From an uncultured Collinsella sp. (GTDB taxonomy: Bacteria; Actinomycetota; Coriobacteriia; Coriobacteriales; Coriobacteriaceae), in NCBI GenBank assembly GCA_947002045.1, contig CAMQJB010000003.1, positions 13,941 through 77,940 on the forward strand: DNA of 64,000 nucleotides, given 5' to 3'. Positions 25,899 to 34,276 of this stretch are shown here, one piece after another. The position numbers were made by a program, and so were the translations under genes. Each line of letters opens with the position of its first letter. The stretch's first letter is position 1. The notes under the pieces are model-generated. The model was not told where the DNA came from. It did not search any database and saw nothing but the letters and a program-made list of their open reading frames with translations.

Positions 25899-26810
25899 TT
25901 ACGCCACCTCGCCTTCCTGGTCGGCATTCTCGTTGACTCCAGCGACCTCGGCCATATAGGCCTCGCAGCACGCCTTGGCGACGGCGCGGACGCGCAGGAT
26001 GTAGTTAGCACGCTCGACCGCGGACAGCGCACCGCGAGCATCGAGCAGGTTGAAGGCATGGCTGCACTTCATGACGCAGTCGTAAGCGGGCAGCGGCAGC
26101 TTGCGCTCAAGGCAGGAGTGGCACTCGGCCTCGTAGTCGTCAAACTTCTGACGCATCATCTCGACGTTGGCGACCTCAAAGTTGTAGGCGCTAAACTCGC
26201 GCTCGTTCTCCAGGAACACGTCGCCATAGGTCATCGGCGTGCCATCGGGCAGATAGCTCCACACCAGGTCGTAGACGGAGTTGACGCCCTGCGCATACAT
26301 GGCAATGCGCTCCAGGCCATAGGTGATCTCGACGGGCACAGGGTCGACCTCGATGCCGCCCACCTGCTGGAAGTACGTAAACTGCGTGACCTCCATGCCG
26401 TTGAGCCAGACCTCCCAGCCAAGGCCCCAGGCGCCCAGCGTCGGGCTCTCCCAGTCGTCCTCGACAAAACGAACGTCATGGTCGTTGGGGTCCAGACCGA
26501 TAGCGGCAAGAGACCCCAGGTAGAGCTCCTGGGCGTTGACCGGCGACGGCTTGATGAGCACCTGGAACTGATAGTAGTGCTGCATGCGGTTGGGATTCTC
26601 GCCGTAGCGGCCGTCGGCGGGACGGCGGCAAGGCTGCGCATAGCAGGTGCGCCACTCGGCAGGACCGAGCGAGCGCAACGTGGTCGCGGTGTGGAAGGTA
26701 CCGGCACCGACCTCGGAGTCATAGGGCTGCATAATGACGCAGCCCTGCTCGCCCCAGTACTGCTGGAGGCGCAGGATGATGTCTTGGAAGGAAAGCGATG
26801 AAGCGTTCAT
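25899..26810 (-). CDS. glyQ: Glycyl-tRNA synthetase alpha subunit
   Basis: Catalytic class II subunit activating glycine. The 303 residues contain LQQYWGEQGCVIMQPYD, TFHTATTLRSLGP, YVQPCRRP-like CYAQPCRRPADGRYGENPNR and VDPVPVEITYGLERIAMY, all strongly conserved. ATG at 26810 has only a modest ribosome site. Only about 60 nt separate it from lepB, too little for a T-box leader, and none is seen. Confidence 0.97.
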   Translation of the reverse strand: MNASSLSFQDIILRLQQYWGEQGCVIMQPYDSEVGAGTFHTATTLRSLGPAEWRTCYAQPCRRPADGRYGENPNRMQHYYQFQVLIKPSPVNAQELYLGSLAAIGLDPNDHDVRFVEDDWESPTLGAWGLGWEVWLNGMEVTQFTYFQQVGGIEVDPVPVEITYGLERIAMYAQGVNSVYDLVWSYLPDGTPMTYGDVFLENEREFSAYNFEVANVEMMRQKFDDYEAECHSCLERKLPLPAYDCVMKCSHAFNLLDARGALSAVERANYILRVRAVAKACCEAYMAEVAGVNENADQEGEVA

Positions 26811-26856
26811 GCCTCTAATATCCCCTCGTCGAAACGATTACACGGTTAGGTTCTGT

Positions 26857-26886
26857 ACTATAGCGGTTTTTAGTCGATAGTGCCGA
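26857..26886 (-). promoter_or_regulatory. Possible promoter of glyQS
   Basis: On the minus strand: TCGGCA, 18-nt spacer, TATAGT, overlapping the end of lepB and about 45 nt before glyQ. Confidence 0.4.
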
Positions 26887-27433
26887 TGCGGTTGAGCGGC
26901 CAGTAGCGCACAAGCGCCACGGCGATCAAATCAGAGCGATCAACGGGACCAAAGTAGCGCGAGTCGGCAGAGTTTTCGCGGTTGTCGCCCATCACCCACA
27001 CGCACCCGTCGGGAACGGTGTAGGGATAGCTTACCTGAGCGCCGGGAGCTTGGACCGAAAGCGGCCAGCTCATGCCGGTCGTATAGCCCTCGTCGAGCGC
27101 TTGGCCGTCAACGACCACCTTGCCGTCCTGAAGGTCGACCGTCTGGCCGGCCGTGGCAATAACACGCTTGACGAGAACATCGTGCTCGGAGGTGCCATCG
27201 GGGTTATGGAACACCACGATATCGCCTTGGTTGACGGGCTGGCCGAGCTCAAGGCTCACCTTTTGCGCCAGGATCTGGTCGCCGATCTCGATCGTGGACT
27301 CCATGGAGCCGGTGGGCACCACAAAGGGTTCGACCACAAACGAGCGAATCAAGAAGGTAGCGACCAAAGCGATCGCGACGACCAAGATCCACTCAAACGC
27401 ACCCTTTAGCACGGAATGCTGCGAAGGAACCAT
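26870..27433 (-). CDS. lepB: Signal peptidase I
   Basis: Membrane serine protease removing signal peptides. One N-terminal membrane helix (residues about 12-30) is followed by box B PTGSMESTIEIGD carrying the catalytic serine, box D with the catalytic lysine in VLVKRVIATAGQ, and box E MGDNRENSADSRYFGPV. Length is 187 residues. ATG at 27433 has GGAG 5 nt upstream; GTG at 27439 is less well placed. It is the last gene of rpsP-khpA-rimM-trmD-lepB. Confidence 0.95.
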   Translation of the reverse strand: MVPSQHSVLKGAFEWILVVAIALVATFLIRSFVVEPFVVPTGSMESTIEIGDQILAQKVSLELGQPVNQGDIVVFHNPDGTSEHDVLVKRVIATAGQTVDLQDGKVVVDGQALDEGYTTGMSWPLSVQAPGAQVSYPYTVPDGCVWVMGDNRENSADSRYFGPVDRSDLIAVALVRYWPLNRIGTID

Positions 27434-27435
27434 TC

Positions 27436-28194
27436 TCACTCCTCGCTCTGCGAATACGACGCGTCCAGAATCTCTTGCGCGTATGCGCGCTCCTCGGGCG
27501 TAAGCCGCGCCGTCTCGATCAGGTCGGGACGCCAGCGGCAGGTGCGCTCGATGGCATTCTTACGGCGCCAGGCGTCAACCTTGGCATGGTCACCGCTCAC
27601 GAGCACCGGCGGCACACCCTCGCCGTTGAACTCGGCGGGACGGGTGTACTGCGCGTACTCGAGCAGGCCACCGTCCTCGGCAGTCGAGAACGACTCATCG
27701 ACGTTGCTCATCTCGTCGCCAAGGGCACCGGGAATCAAGCGCACGACGGCATCGGCAACGACCATAGCGGGAAGTTCGCCACCCGTGAGCACATAGTCGC
27801 CGATCGACAGACGCTCGTCGGCATACGCATATGCACGTTCGTCGACGCCCTCGTAGCGACTACACACAAACAGCAGGCGCTCACTTTTGAGCAGGCGCTC
27901 GGCCACATGCTGCGTAAAAGGCTCGCCACAGGGGGTAAAGAACACCACAGTGGGCTTGGGACCCTCGGAGCTAATAGCCTCGATGGCCTCTGCGATAGGC
28001 TCGACCTTCATGAGCATGCCCTGCCCGCCGCCGTACGGCTCGTCATCGACGGTACGATGGCGGTCGTGCGTCCAGTCACGCAGGTTATAGGCCTTAAAAT
28101 CAAAAAGGCCGGCCTTGCGGGCGCGGCCCAAGATCGATGTGGACATGACGGGCTCAAACATCTCGGGAAAGACCGAAAGGGTCTCGATCAGCAT
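27436..28194 (-). CDS. trmD: tRNA (guanine-N1)-methyltransferase
   Basis: Makes m1G37 using SAM; trefoil-knot SPOUT enzyme. The 252 residues begin MLIETLSVFPEMFEP and include YNLRDWTHDRHRTVDDEPYG, the knot segment CSRYEGVDERA and SIGDYVLTGGELPAM. ATG at 28194 has GGAGG 5 nt upstream. It lies in the conserved rpsP-rimM-trmD cluster. Confidence 0.97.
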   Translation of the reverse strand: MLIETLSVFPEMFEPVMSTSILGRARKAGLFDFKAYNLRDWTHDRHRTVDDEPYGGGQGMLMKVEPIAEAIEAISSEGPKPTVVFFTPCGEPFTQHVAERLLKSERLLFVCSRYEGVDERAYAYADERLSIGDYVLTGGELPAMVVADAVVRLIPGALGDEMSNVDESFSTAEDGGLLEYAQYTRPAEFNGEGVPPVLVSGDHAKVDAWRRKNAIERTCRWRPDLIETARLTPEERAYAQEILDASYSQSEE

Positions 28195-28204
28195 GTTATC
28201 CTCC

Positions 28205-28726
28205 CTACTTGTCCATATCGATCAAACCGTCCATAACGCGGACGGAAATTGTCCCCTGATCGGGAAGATCGAGCACAACCTGCTCGATCACGGGAATCAG
28301 CACCTCGCCGTACCGATTGCCCTCGACAACCCAAACATCGTTGGCGGGCGTCGACATGATCTCGACGATCGTGCCGAGCGAGCCAAAGCGCTCGTCGACC
28401 ACCTCGCGACCCATCAGGTCGGTATAGGCGGCGTCGAGCGAATCGAGCTCAAAATCGTCACGATTTGCCAGCACGTAGCATCCCGTGATGCCCTCGGCGG
28501 CCGCCAAGTCGTCAATGCCCTCAAACGAGACCAGATCGCCATCGCCCGTATCGGTGACGGATACGACCGTGCAAAAACGGTCGCGCTTGAGCGCCGGCGG
28601 CGTCAAGGCGACGCGCATACCCGGCGTCAATACAGAAGGAAGCCCCCGCAGCGGCTGCGCGAGGACCTCCCCCTTCCTTCCGTGCGGCTTGACCACACGG
28701 GCGATGTTTTTGTACTGGGACCTCAA
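28205..28726 (-). CDS. rimM: Ribosome maturation factor RimM
   Basis: Assists 30S maturation through S19. It has 173 residues with an N-terminal barrel (IARVVKPHGRKGEVLAQPL) and the PRC-barrel region near NDVWVVEGNRYGEVLIPVI. No ATG is available; TTG at 28726, 4 nt after the khpA stop, is the only start that keeps the first strand, and its ribosome site is poor. Expression may therefore depend on coupling to khpA. Confidence 0.92.
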   Translation of the reverse strand: MRSQYKNIARVVKPHGRKGEVLAQPLRGLPSVLTPGMRVALTPPALKRDRFCTVVSVTDTGDGDLVSFEGIDDLAAAEGITGCYVLANRDDFELDSLDAAYTDLMGREVVDERFGSLGTIVEIMSTPANDVWVVEGNRYGEVLIPVIEQVVLDLPDQGTISVRVMDGLIDMDK

Positions 28727-28730
28727 GGTC

Positions 28731-29015
28731 CTAGCCCAGAACCTCTACCTCGACTGCAGTGTCGAGGCGAGCGGCCAGTGCACGGGCGAGCGTGCGAATG
28801 GCCTTGATGGTACGGCCACGACGGCCGATGACCTTAGCGACGTCATCCTCGGCAACAGAAACCTCAATCGTGGAGGCGTCGTCACCATCGATGACCTCGA
28901 GGCTCACGGAATCCGGGTCGTCGACGATCTGAACAACGAGATATTCGACGAGATCGGCGATGCGATCTGAGAGCATTGCCTCACCCTCGAGCTGTGCAGC
29001 GTCAACCTCAGGCAC
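28731..29015 (-). CDS. khpA: KH-domain RNA-binding protein KhpA
   Basis: Small RNA-binding protein linked to cell elongation and sRNA biology in Gram-positives. It has 94 residues with one KH domain and an intact GxxG loop, DDVAKVIGRRGRTIKAIRTL. GTG at 29015 follows GAGGAG by 6 nt. It lies between rpsP and rimM, its standard place. An acidic N-terminal extension of about 12 residues precedes the domain. Confidence 0.92.
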   Translation of the reverse strand: MPEVDAAQLEGEAMLSDRIADLVEYLVVQIVDDPDSVSLEVIDGDDASTIEVSVAEDDVAKVIGRRGRTIKAIRTLARALAARLDTAVEVEVLG

Positions 29016-29018
29016 GAT

Positions 29019-29360
29019 TTACTCCTCGGCGCCCTCAGCGGCCTCAGCGGCAGCCTTAGCGGCCTCGGCCTCTTTGGCGAGCTGCTTCTTGGACTTCTTG
29101 ACGACGGTCTCGGTCTTCTCGCCCTCGTTGGCGGCCTTGACCAGAGCAGCGACAGCGTCGGTGAGCTGAGCGCCCTTGGACTGCCAGTCGGCGATCTTCT
29201 CGAGGTCGAGGTTGATGGTCTTGGGGGCGGTCATCGGGTTGTAGCGGCCGACCTCCTCGATGATACGACCGTCACGCGGGGCGCGGGAATCGGCGACGAC
29301 GACACGGTAGTACGGACGCTTCTTAGCGCCGTGACGAGCAAGGCGAATCTTGACTGCCAA
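29019..29360 (-). CDS. rpsP: 30S ribosomal protein S16
   Basis: Small-subunit protein, 113 residues. The core is VKIRLARHGAKKRPYYRVVV with ADSRAPRDGRIIEEVGRYNP. A C-terminal tail of about 30 Ala/Glu/Lys residues is longer than in E. coli S16. The start is TTG at 29360, supported by GGAGGAG 6 nt upstream; the longer in-frame reading to 29396 adds residues foreign to S16. First gene of its operon. Confidence 0.97.
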   Translation of the reverse strand: MAVKIRLARHGAKKRPYYRVVVADSRAPRDGRIIEEVGRYNPMTAPKTINLDLEKIADWQSKGAQLTDAVAALVKAANEGEKTETVVKKSKKQLAKEAEAAKAAAEAAEGAEE

Positions 29361-29416
29361 AGGAAACTCCTCCAACCAAGCAGCTTTAGGCTGCAACTAC
29401 AAACAAACAGTTGAAC

Positions 29417-29445
29417 ATAATACGCCATCGACGCGGGCAGGTGAA
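29417..29445 (-). promoter_or_regulatory. Promoter of rpsP-khpA-rimM-trmD-lepB
   Basis: On the minus strand: TTCACC, 17-nt spacer, TATTAT, about 60 nt before the S16 start. Confidence 0.55.
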
Positions 29446-29549
29446 GTCCGTGAGACCAACTTCTTCGGTGTAGTCGAAGGCAAATCCATATCTTAGACAA
29501 GAATTCTCGATTTGCAAGCACATACACGCACCCCACATGAGCTGCGCGG

Positions 29550-29555
29550 TATACT
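29550..29555 (+). promoter_or_regulatory. -10 box of dinB, near-leaderless
   Basis: TATACT ends 6 nt before the dinB ATG, so transcription should start at or next to the start codon. No -35 match or recognisable SOS box is seen. Confidence 0.5.
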
Positions 29556-29561
29556 CATGCC

Positions 29562-30815
29562 ATGAAAAGACGCGAACATACATACGGTTATGAAGATGCT
29601 GCGGGCGTCACGCCGCCTCCCTGGACGGGTCCGGCGGTGGGCCTCATGGATCTCGATGCGTTTTTTGCGAGCGTGGAGATGCTCGATCATCCCGAGTGGC
29701 GCGGCAAGCCGCTCATCGTGGGCGGAGACGCCGATTCGCGCGGCGTCGTGTCCACGTGTTCGTATGAAGCACGTCGCTTTGGCGTGCACTCCGCCATGCC
29801 CTCGGCCGAGGCACGGCGCCTCTGTCCGCAGGCCATTTGGACGCATGGGCATTTCGATCGCTACCACGAGGTCAGCGCACAGGTCATGGCGATTCTCGCC
29901 GACGAGACCCCGCGCGTAGAGCGCGTATCCATCGACGAGGCCTTTATCGATATCACGCCAGGTCGCTTTGCACCCGAGGACCCGTTGCTGATTGCGCGGC
30001 GTATAAGCGACCGCGTGGCGGCGCTGGGGGTAACCTGCTCCATTGGCGTGGGCTGCAACAAGACGGTCGCAAAGATCGCAAGCGAGCGGGATAAGCCGTT
30101 TGGGCTGACCATCGTGCGCCCCGGAACCGAGCAGCGCTTTTTGGCCGCGCTGCCGGTATCTGCCATGAGCGGCATCGGGCGCACTGCCGAGGAGCGGCTG
30201 CGCCGCATGCGCATCTACACGCTCGGCGAGCTATCACGTGCACCGAGATCCACCTTGTCCTCTATTTTTGGTGTCAACGGCGAGCGCATGCGCCAGCGTG
30301 CGCTGGGACTCGAAATCTCCGAAGTCACGAGTCTCGATGAAGAGCGCGAGGTCAAGTCGGTCAGCAATGAACGCACCTTTGCGAAAGATTTGACTGAGCG
30401 TCAGGACATCGAAGCGGCGATTGCGCTATCGGGAGAGTCAGTGGGACGCCGCCTGCGCCGTCAGGGACTAACGGGTGCCACGGTGACACTCAAACTCAAG
30501 TATTCGTATGGAAGCGGGCGCTCGGCACAGCGCCGGCTGCCACATCCGACCGACGATGAGAACATCTTCGTGGCGGTGGCGCTCGAGCTGCTCGATAACA
30601 TCTGGCAGGAAGGGATGCATGTGCGCCTGGCGGGCATCGGCATGAGCGACTTCGACCACCAAGGCGGCATCCAGACCGACCTGTTCTGCGAGATCGATGA
30701 CCGCGGAGCCCAATCCAGCGACCGTCGCGACCTCTCGCTCGCCATCGACGCCGTCCGAGACAAGTTCGGCGACACCGCCCTATCCTTCGGCCGTCAATCC
30801 CGCTTCAACGATTAG
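29562..30815 (+). CDS. dinB: DNA polymerase IV (Y-family)
   Basis: Translesion polymerase, 417 residues. The Y-family motifs are present: GLMDLDAFFASVE (first catalytic aspartate), YEARRFGVHSAMP and the RVSIDEAFIDIT catalytic loop. The helix-hairpin-helix SAMSGIGRTAEERLRRM and a little-finger domain follow. IQTDLF near residue 385 resembles a beta-clamp-binding motif. It is the only plus-strand gene in the first 50 kb and converges with rsfS. Translation may be leaderless, as there is no upstream Shine-Dalgarno sequence. Confidence 0.95.
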   Translation: MKRREHTYGYEDAAGVTPPPWTGPAVGLMDLDAFFASVEMLDHPEWRGKPLIVGGDADSRGVVSTCSYEARRFGVHSAMPSAEARRLCPQAIWTHGHFDRYHEVSAQVMAILADETPRVERVSIDEAFIDITPGRFAPEDPLLIARRISDRVAALGVTCSIGVGCNKTVAKIASERDKPFGLTIVRPGTEQRFLAALPVSAMSGIGRTAEERLRRMRIYTLGELSRAPRSTLSSIFGVNGERMRQRALGLEISEVTSLDEEREVKSVSNERTFAKDLTERQDIEAAIALSGESVGRRLRRQGLTGATVTLKLKYSYGSGRSAQRRLPHPTDDENIFVAVALELLDNIWQEGMHVRLAGIGMSDFDHQGGIQTDLFCEIDDRGAQSSDRRDLSLAIDAVRDKFGDTALSFGRQSRFND

Positions 30816-30824
30816 TCCCTTAGA

Positions 30825-30867
30825 CAAAAAGAAAGCCGGGCAGCTGCGAATGATGCAGCTGCCCGGC
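30825..30867 (-). terminator. Strong terminator after rsfS, facing dinB
   Basis: A perfect 13-bp stem GCCGGGCAGCTGC / GCAGCTGCCCGGC with a 7-nt loop. The minus-strand transcript continues TTTCTTTTTG, so it serves the rplU-rsfS transcript. It could also stop dinB transcripts, but the plus-strand side has no T-run. Confidence 0.9.
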
Positions 30868-30879
30868 GAACGGTAAAGG

Positions 30880-30911
30880 TTAGCTAAAAAGCCCGTCCCA
30901 AATGAGCTACT
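30880..30911 (-). repeat. GGGACGGG-type repeat unit (copy B)
   Basis: On the minus strand it reads AGCTCATTTGGGACGGG then CTTTTTAGCTAA, matching the outer arm of the 47931-48131 palindrome. TAGCT/AGCTA arms enclose the core. It touches the rsfS stop codon. Confidence 0.7.
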
Positions 30912-31365
30912 AGAGGAGGTCGAGGGGAAGCTGGGGGGCGTCGCCCCAGAGCTTTTCGAGACGGTAGAACTCACGGGCCTCGGGAGTGAAGACGTGGACG
31001 ACAACCGAACCGTAGTCCATGAGCATCCAGGTCTTCTGCTCGCGGCCCTCGATGGAAAACGGGTGCTCGCCGCAAGCCTCGGCGACCTTCTCCTCAATCT
31101 CGTCGACGATAGAATCAACCTGACGGTTGTTGGTGCCGGTAGCGAGGACAAAGTAGTCGCACACATCGGAAAGCTCAGTCAGGTCGAGCACCTGAACGTC
31201 CTCGCCCTTCTTGTCGTAGGCGGCCTGCGCGGCGGCGCGGGCGACATCCTCGGCGGCGACACCGCTCGCGGACAGCGAGGCGGCAGTGCGGTCGGACGTG
31301 GCAACGAAGCTCTTGTGCTCCACACCTTCAAGAATCTGCTCGTCGGTCATGGTCTCGTCGGCCAT
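30910..31365 (-). CDS. rsfS: Ribosomal silencing factor RsfS
   Basis: Binds L14 and blocks 30S-50S joining under poor nutrition (Iojap/DUF143 family). It has 151 residues. A divergent N-terminal extension of about 40 residues precedes the domain with VLDLTELSDVCDYFVLATGTNNRQV, KTWMLMDYGSVVVHVF and the C-terminal FYRLEKLWGDAP. ATG at 31365 has AGAGGT 5 nt upstream. It is the last gene of the obgE-nadD-yqeK-rsfS group. Confidence 0.95.
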   Translation of the reverse strand: MADETMTDEQILEGVEHKSFVATSDRTAASLSASGVAAEDVARAAAQAAYDKKGEDVQVLDLTELSDVCDYFVLATGTNNRQVDSIVDEIEEKVAEACGEHPFSIEGREQKTWMLMDYGSVVVHVFTPEAREFYRLEKLWGDAPQLPLDLL

Positions 31366-31392
31366 GGAATACCTCTTTCTAGACAGCCCGAG

Positions 31393-32001
31393 CTAGCGCA
31401 GCTGGGCGTAATGGTTGTAAATCGTAATAGCCGTGGGATAAAGATAACGCCCGGTCTGGATCACATAGACCAGACCCTGCGCAAAACAGGAGAAGAACAA
31501 CTCGTCGAGCGAGGACTTCCCCACCATCTTGCGCAGCGCATGGGCATAATCGCCGTGGCGGTTGGGTTCGATGGCATCGGCCACAAAGACCACCATATCG
31601 AGCGGCGTCATGTCGCAAGCTCCCACGGTGTGACGGTCGACAGCCTGAAAGACCGCCGGCGACAGCTCGGGAAAAAGCTGCGGAAGCTCATAGGCGGCAA
31701 CCGGGCCATGCAAAAGCGGCGTCGCGGCAGACGGAGAGCCGGCAATCTTAATGCCGTAATGCAGAGTGCGCGTGACCAGCTCGTCGTCGGAGAGCACCTT
31801 GTCCCAGTCATGGATCAGGCCGGCGGCAGCGGCATCAAAGCGGTCGACACCGTACACCTCGGCTAGGCGCAACGCAGTCTCGGCAACCCCGAGCGAATGC
31901 ACGTAGCGCTTACGCTTATCCTTCATGCGAACATCGAGCAACTCGTGGATACGCGTCAAGAGCGCGCGCTCGTCGCCCTCAAACTGATCTTCTACCGACA
32001 A
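31393..32001 (-). CDS. yqeK: YqeK-type HD-domain hydrolase
   Basis: YqeK proteins hydrolyse Ap4A symmetrically. The HD metal motif is seen in HSLGVAETALRLAE, AAGLIHDWDK and VDRHTVGA. The protein has 202 residues and lies between nadD and rsfS as in most Gram-positive genomes. The start is TTG at 32001 with GGGGGAG 4 nt upstream. Confidence 0.9.
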   Translation of the reverse strand: MSVEDQFEGDERALLTRIHELLDVRMKDKRKRYVHSLGVAETALRLAEVYGVDRFDAAAAGLIHDWDKVLSDDELVTRTLHYGIKIAGSPSAATPLLHGPVAAYELPQLFPELSPAVFQAVDRHTVGACDMTPLDMVVFVADAIEPNRHGDYAHALRKMVGKSSLDELFFSCFAQGLVYVIQTGRYLYPTAITIYNHYAQLR

Positions 32002-32013
32002 CGTTCTCCCCCA

Positions 32014-32691
32014 TCAATCAAAATCGTCTTGCCCAAGATCGGCATACAGGCCGCGTTTACGGATATAGCCGAGCACGGACTCGCTCGTAAGATAGCGCAC
32101 GCTCATGCCGCGAGCAACCCGCTTGCGAATGTTGGTCGAGCTAATCGCCAGCGCCGGGATCTGGATATACCGCACGTCAAACGGCAGGCCCGATTCCTTA
32201 ATCCGCGCTCGCGCCGTATCGATGTCAAAGCCGGGACGCGTCGCAGCAATAAAGGTTGCCAGTTCGGCAATCTCATCAGCATTGTGCCAGGTCACTATAT
32301 CGATAATCGCATCAGCACCCGTAATAAAGTAGAGCTTTACCTGAGGCGGGTAAAAGTCGCGCAGAGCGCGCAGCGTATCGGCTGTATAGGTGACACCGGC
32401 ACGATCGATCTCGAAGCGGCTTGCCAAAAAGGCCGGGTTCGCGGCGGTCGCGAGGACCGTCATGGCATAACGGTCCTCGGCCGGCGTCACCGGTTTGTCG
32501 AGTTTAAAGGCAGGCGAGCCCGCCGGCATAAAGAGCACGGCGTCCAAGTCGAGGGACTCACGTGCCTGCTCGGCGGTCACCAGGTGACCGTAATGGATGG
32601 GGTCAAAGGTACCGCCCATAATGCCGAGCCTAAACTCCTGCCCGTCCTCTATGGGAAGCTCGGGCAGACCGATTCCACCGCGCAGCGACAT
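32014..32691 (-). CDS. nadD: Nicotinate-nucleotide adenylyltransferase
   Basis: Makes deamido-NAD from nicotinate mononucleotide and ATP. The nucleotidyltransferase motif GIMGGTFDPIHYGHL is at residues 23-37 and the ISSTNIRKR motif is near the C-terminus. At 225 residues, it carries about 20 extra N-terminal residues. ATG at 32691 lies 4 nt after the obgE stop. Confidence 0.96.
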   Translation of the reverse strand: MSLRGGIGLPELPIEDGQEFRLGIMGGTFDPIHYGHLVTAEQARESLDLDAVLFMPAGSPAFKLDKPVTPAEDRYAMTVLATAANPAFLASRFEIDRAGVTYTADTLRALRDFYPPQVKLYFITGADAIIDIVTWHNADEIAELATFIAATRPGFDIDTARARIKESGLPFDVRYIQIPALAISSTNIRKRVARGMSVRYLTSESVLGYIRKRGLYADLGQDDFD

Positions 32692-32694
32692 GGC

Positions 32695-34191
32695 TTACTC
32701 GCCCTCCGGGGTCTCGACGTCTTCCGCAGCAACAGCGTCATCGGTACCGTCAATGGCATCCACCGCGTCGACAGCCTCCAAGCTATCGTCCGCGACATCC
32801 TCGACATCAACGACCTCGACGGCGACGTCCTCGCTACCGTCCTCAAGCTCGTCCTCGAACTCCGAGAAGTCCTCGGCGCCCTCAAAGTCAAAGGCGCGCT
32901 GGCAAATGCGAACCTCGTCGCCGGCACGGCAACCGGCCTTTTCGAGCGCATCGTCAACACCCATGCGGGAAAACTTATGCTGCAGATAGATGACGGCCTC
33001 CTCATTTTCCCAGTCGGTCTGGATAACCAAGCGCTCGATGGCGCGACCGACCACGCGGAAGGCACCGGGCTCCTCTTGGACAATACGGAACCGCTTCTCG
33101 CGCTGCAGGCGGCGACGCTCCCACTCCTCATCGCGCAGATCGACCGGCTCATCAGAGACCGCCAGCTCAGCGCGGAGCTTAGCCACCTGCTCGCCCACGG
33201 CAAGCATCAACGTGTTGAGACCGGCACCCGTCACAGCGGACACGGCAAAGAACATATGGCCATCGTCGAGCGCCGCACGCTTAAGGTCGGCAATCTTGTC
33301 GGCCGTGCCCGGCGCATCGCACTTGTTGGCGACAACGATCTGCGGACGCTCCGAAAGCTCGGCACCATACTGCTCGAGCTCACGGTTGATGATGCGATAG
33401 TCCTCAACCGGATCACGATCCTCAAACCCGCCCGTCATGTCAACGACATGCATGATCAGGGCCGTGCGCTCAATGTGGCGCAGGAACTGATGGCCCAGGC
33501 CACGACCCTCGCTCGCGCCCTCGATGAGACCGGGGACGTCGGCAACGACGTAAGAATATTCGCCGGCACGCACCATGCCCAGATTGGGCACGAGCGTGGT
33601 AAACGGGTAGTCGGCGATCTTGGGGCGGGCGGCACTCATGCGTGCAATGAGCGAAGACTTACCCACCGAGGGAAAGCCCACGAGCGCGGCATCGGCCATA
33701 AGCTTCATCTCGAGCTCGATCCAGTGTTCCTCAGCCGGCTCGCCGAGCTGGGCAAACGCGGGCGCGCGGCGCACCGACGTCACAAAATGAGTGTTACCCA
33801 GACCGCCAGCACCACCGGGCGCCACGACAACGCGCTCGCCGTCGTGCACCAGGTCGGCAATCTCGAACATCGGGGTCTGCGTCTCGGGATCGAGCTCGCG
33901 GACTACGGTGCCCATGGGGACTTTCAAAATCAGGTCCTCACCGCTTTTGCCGTTGCGGCGGGCACCCTGGCCATGCGTTCCGCGCTCAGCACGAAAGTGA
34001 TGCTTAAAGCGGTAATCGATCAGCGAGGACAGCTGAGCGTCGGCCTGAATGACGACGTTGCCGCCACGACCGCCGTCGCCGCCATCGGGGCCGCCCTTGG
34101 GAACAAATGCCTCGCGCCTAAACGACATGCATCCGGCTCCGCCGTCGCCGCCGCAAACGTTAATTCGGCTGATATCGGTGAACTGTGACAA
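32695..34191 (-). CDS. obgE: Obg-family GTPase
   Basis: GTPase in ribosome assembly and stress response. Three parts are visible in 498 residues: the Gly-rich Obg fold (about 1-158, FRREAFVPKGGPDGGDGGRG), the G domain with GFPSVGKSSLIARM, DVPGLIEGASEG and NKCDAP, and a C-terminal OCT domain (about 345-425). An acidic Asp/Glu/Val tail of about 70 residues ends the protein. The start is TTG at 34191 with AGGAGG 8 nt upstream. A terminator separates it from rpmA. Confidence 0.96.
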   Translation of the reverse strand: MSQFTDISRINVCGGDGGAGCMSFRREAFVPKGGPDGGDGGRGGNVVIQADAQLSSLIDYRFKHHFRAERGTHGQGARRNGKSGEDLILKVPMGTVVRELDPETQTPMFEIADLVHDGERVVVAPGGAGGLGNTHFVTSVRRAPAFAQLGEPAEEHWIELEMKLMADAALVGFPSVGKSSLIARMSAARPKIADYPFTTLVPNLGMVRAGEYSYVVADVPGLIEGASEGRGLGHQFLRHIERTALIMHVVDMTGGFEDRDPVEDYRIINRELEQYGAELSERPQIVVANKCDAPGTADKIADLKRAALDDGHMFFAVSAVTGAGLNTLMLAVGEQVAKLRAELAVSDEPVDLRDEEWERRRLQREKRFRIVQEEPGAFRVVGRAIERLVIQTDWENEEAVIYLQHKFSRMGVDDALEKAGCRAGDEVRICQRAFDFEGAEDFSEFEDELEDGSEDVAVEVVDVEDVADDSLEAVDAVDAIDGTDDAVAAEDVETPEGE

Positions 34192-34205
34192 CAGAATCGC
34201 CTCCT

Positions 34206-34250
34206 ACAAAAAAGAGGGAGACCCTTGAATCCTAAAACTCAAGTGCCTCC
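34206..34250 (-). terminator. Terminator between rpmA and obgE
   Basis: On the minus strand GGGAGGCACTTGA pairs with TCAAGGGTCTCCC (one mismatch) and is followed by TCTTTTTTG. It would uncouple the ribosomal genes from obgE or act as a partial terminator, since obgE starts only about 15 nt later. Confidence 0.85.
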
Positions 34251-34276
34251 CACATATGTGCTCTATGAAGGGTGAA

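Noticed and set aside
23547..26801. 1084-codon plus-strand ORF opposite glyS and glyQ
   Set aside because: Spans both subunits antisense, repetitive Gly/Ala/Leu/Asp content, no family features.
26811..26869. T-box leader for glyQS
   Set aside because: Only about 60 nt are available before glyQ and no T-box sequence or specifier stem is visible.
31897..34188. 763-codon plus-strand ORF opposite yqeK, nadD and obgE
   Set aside because: Antisense to three recognised genes; a codon-bias artefact.
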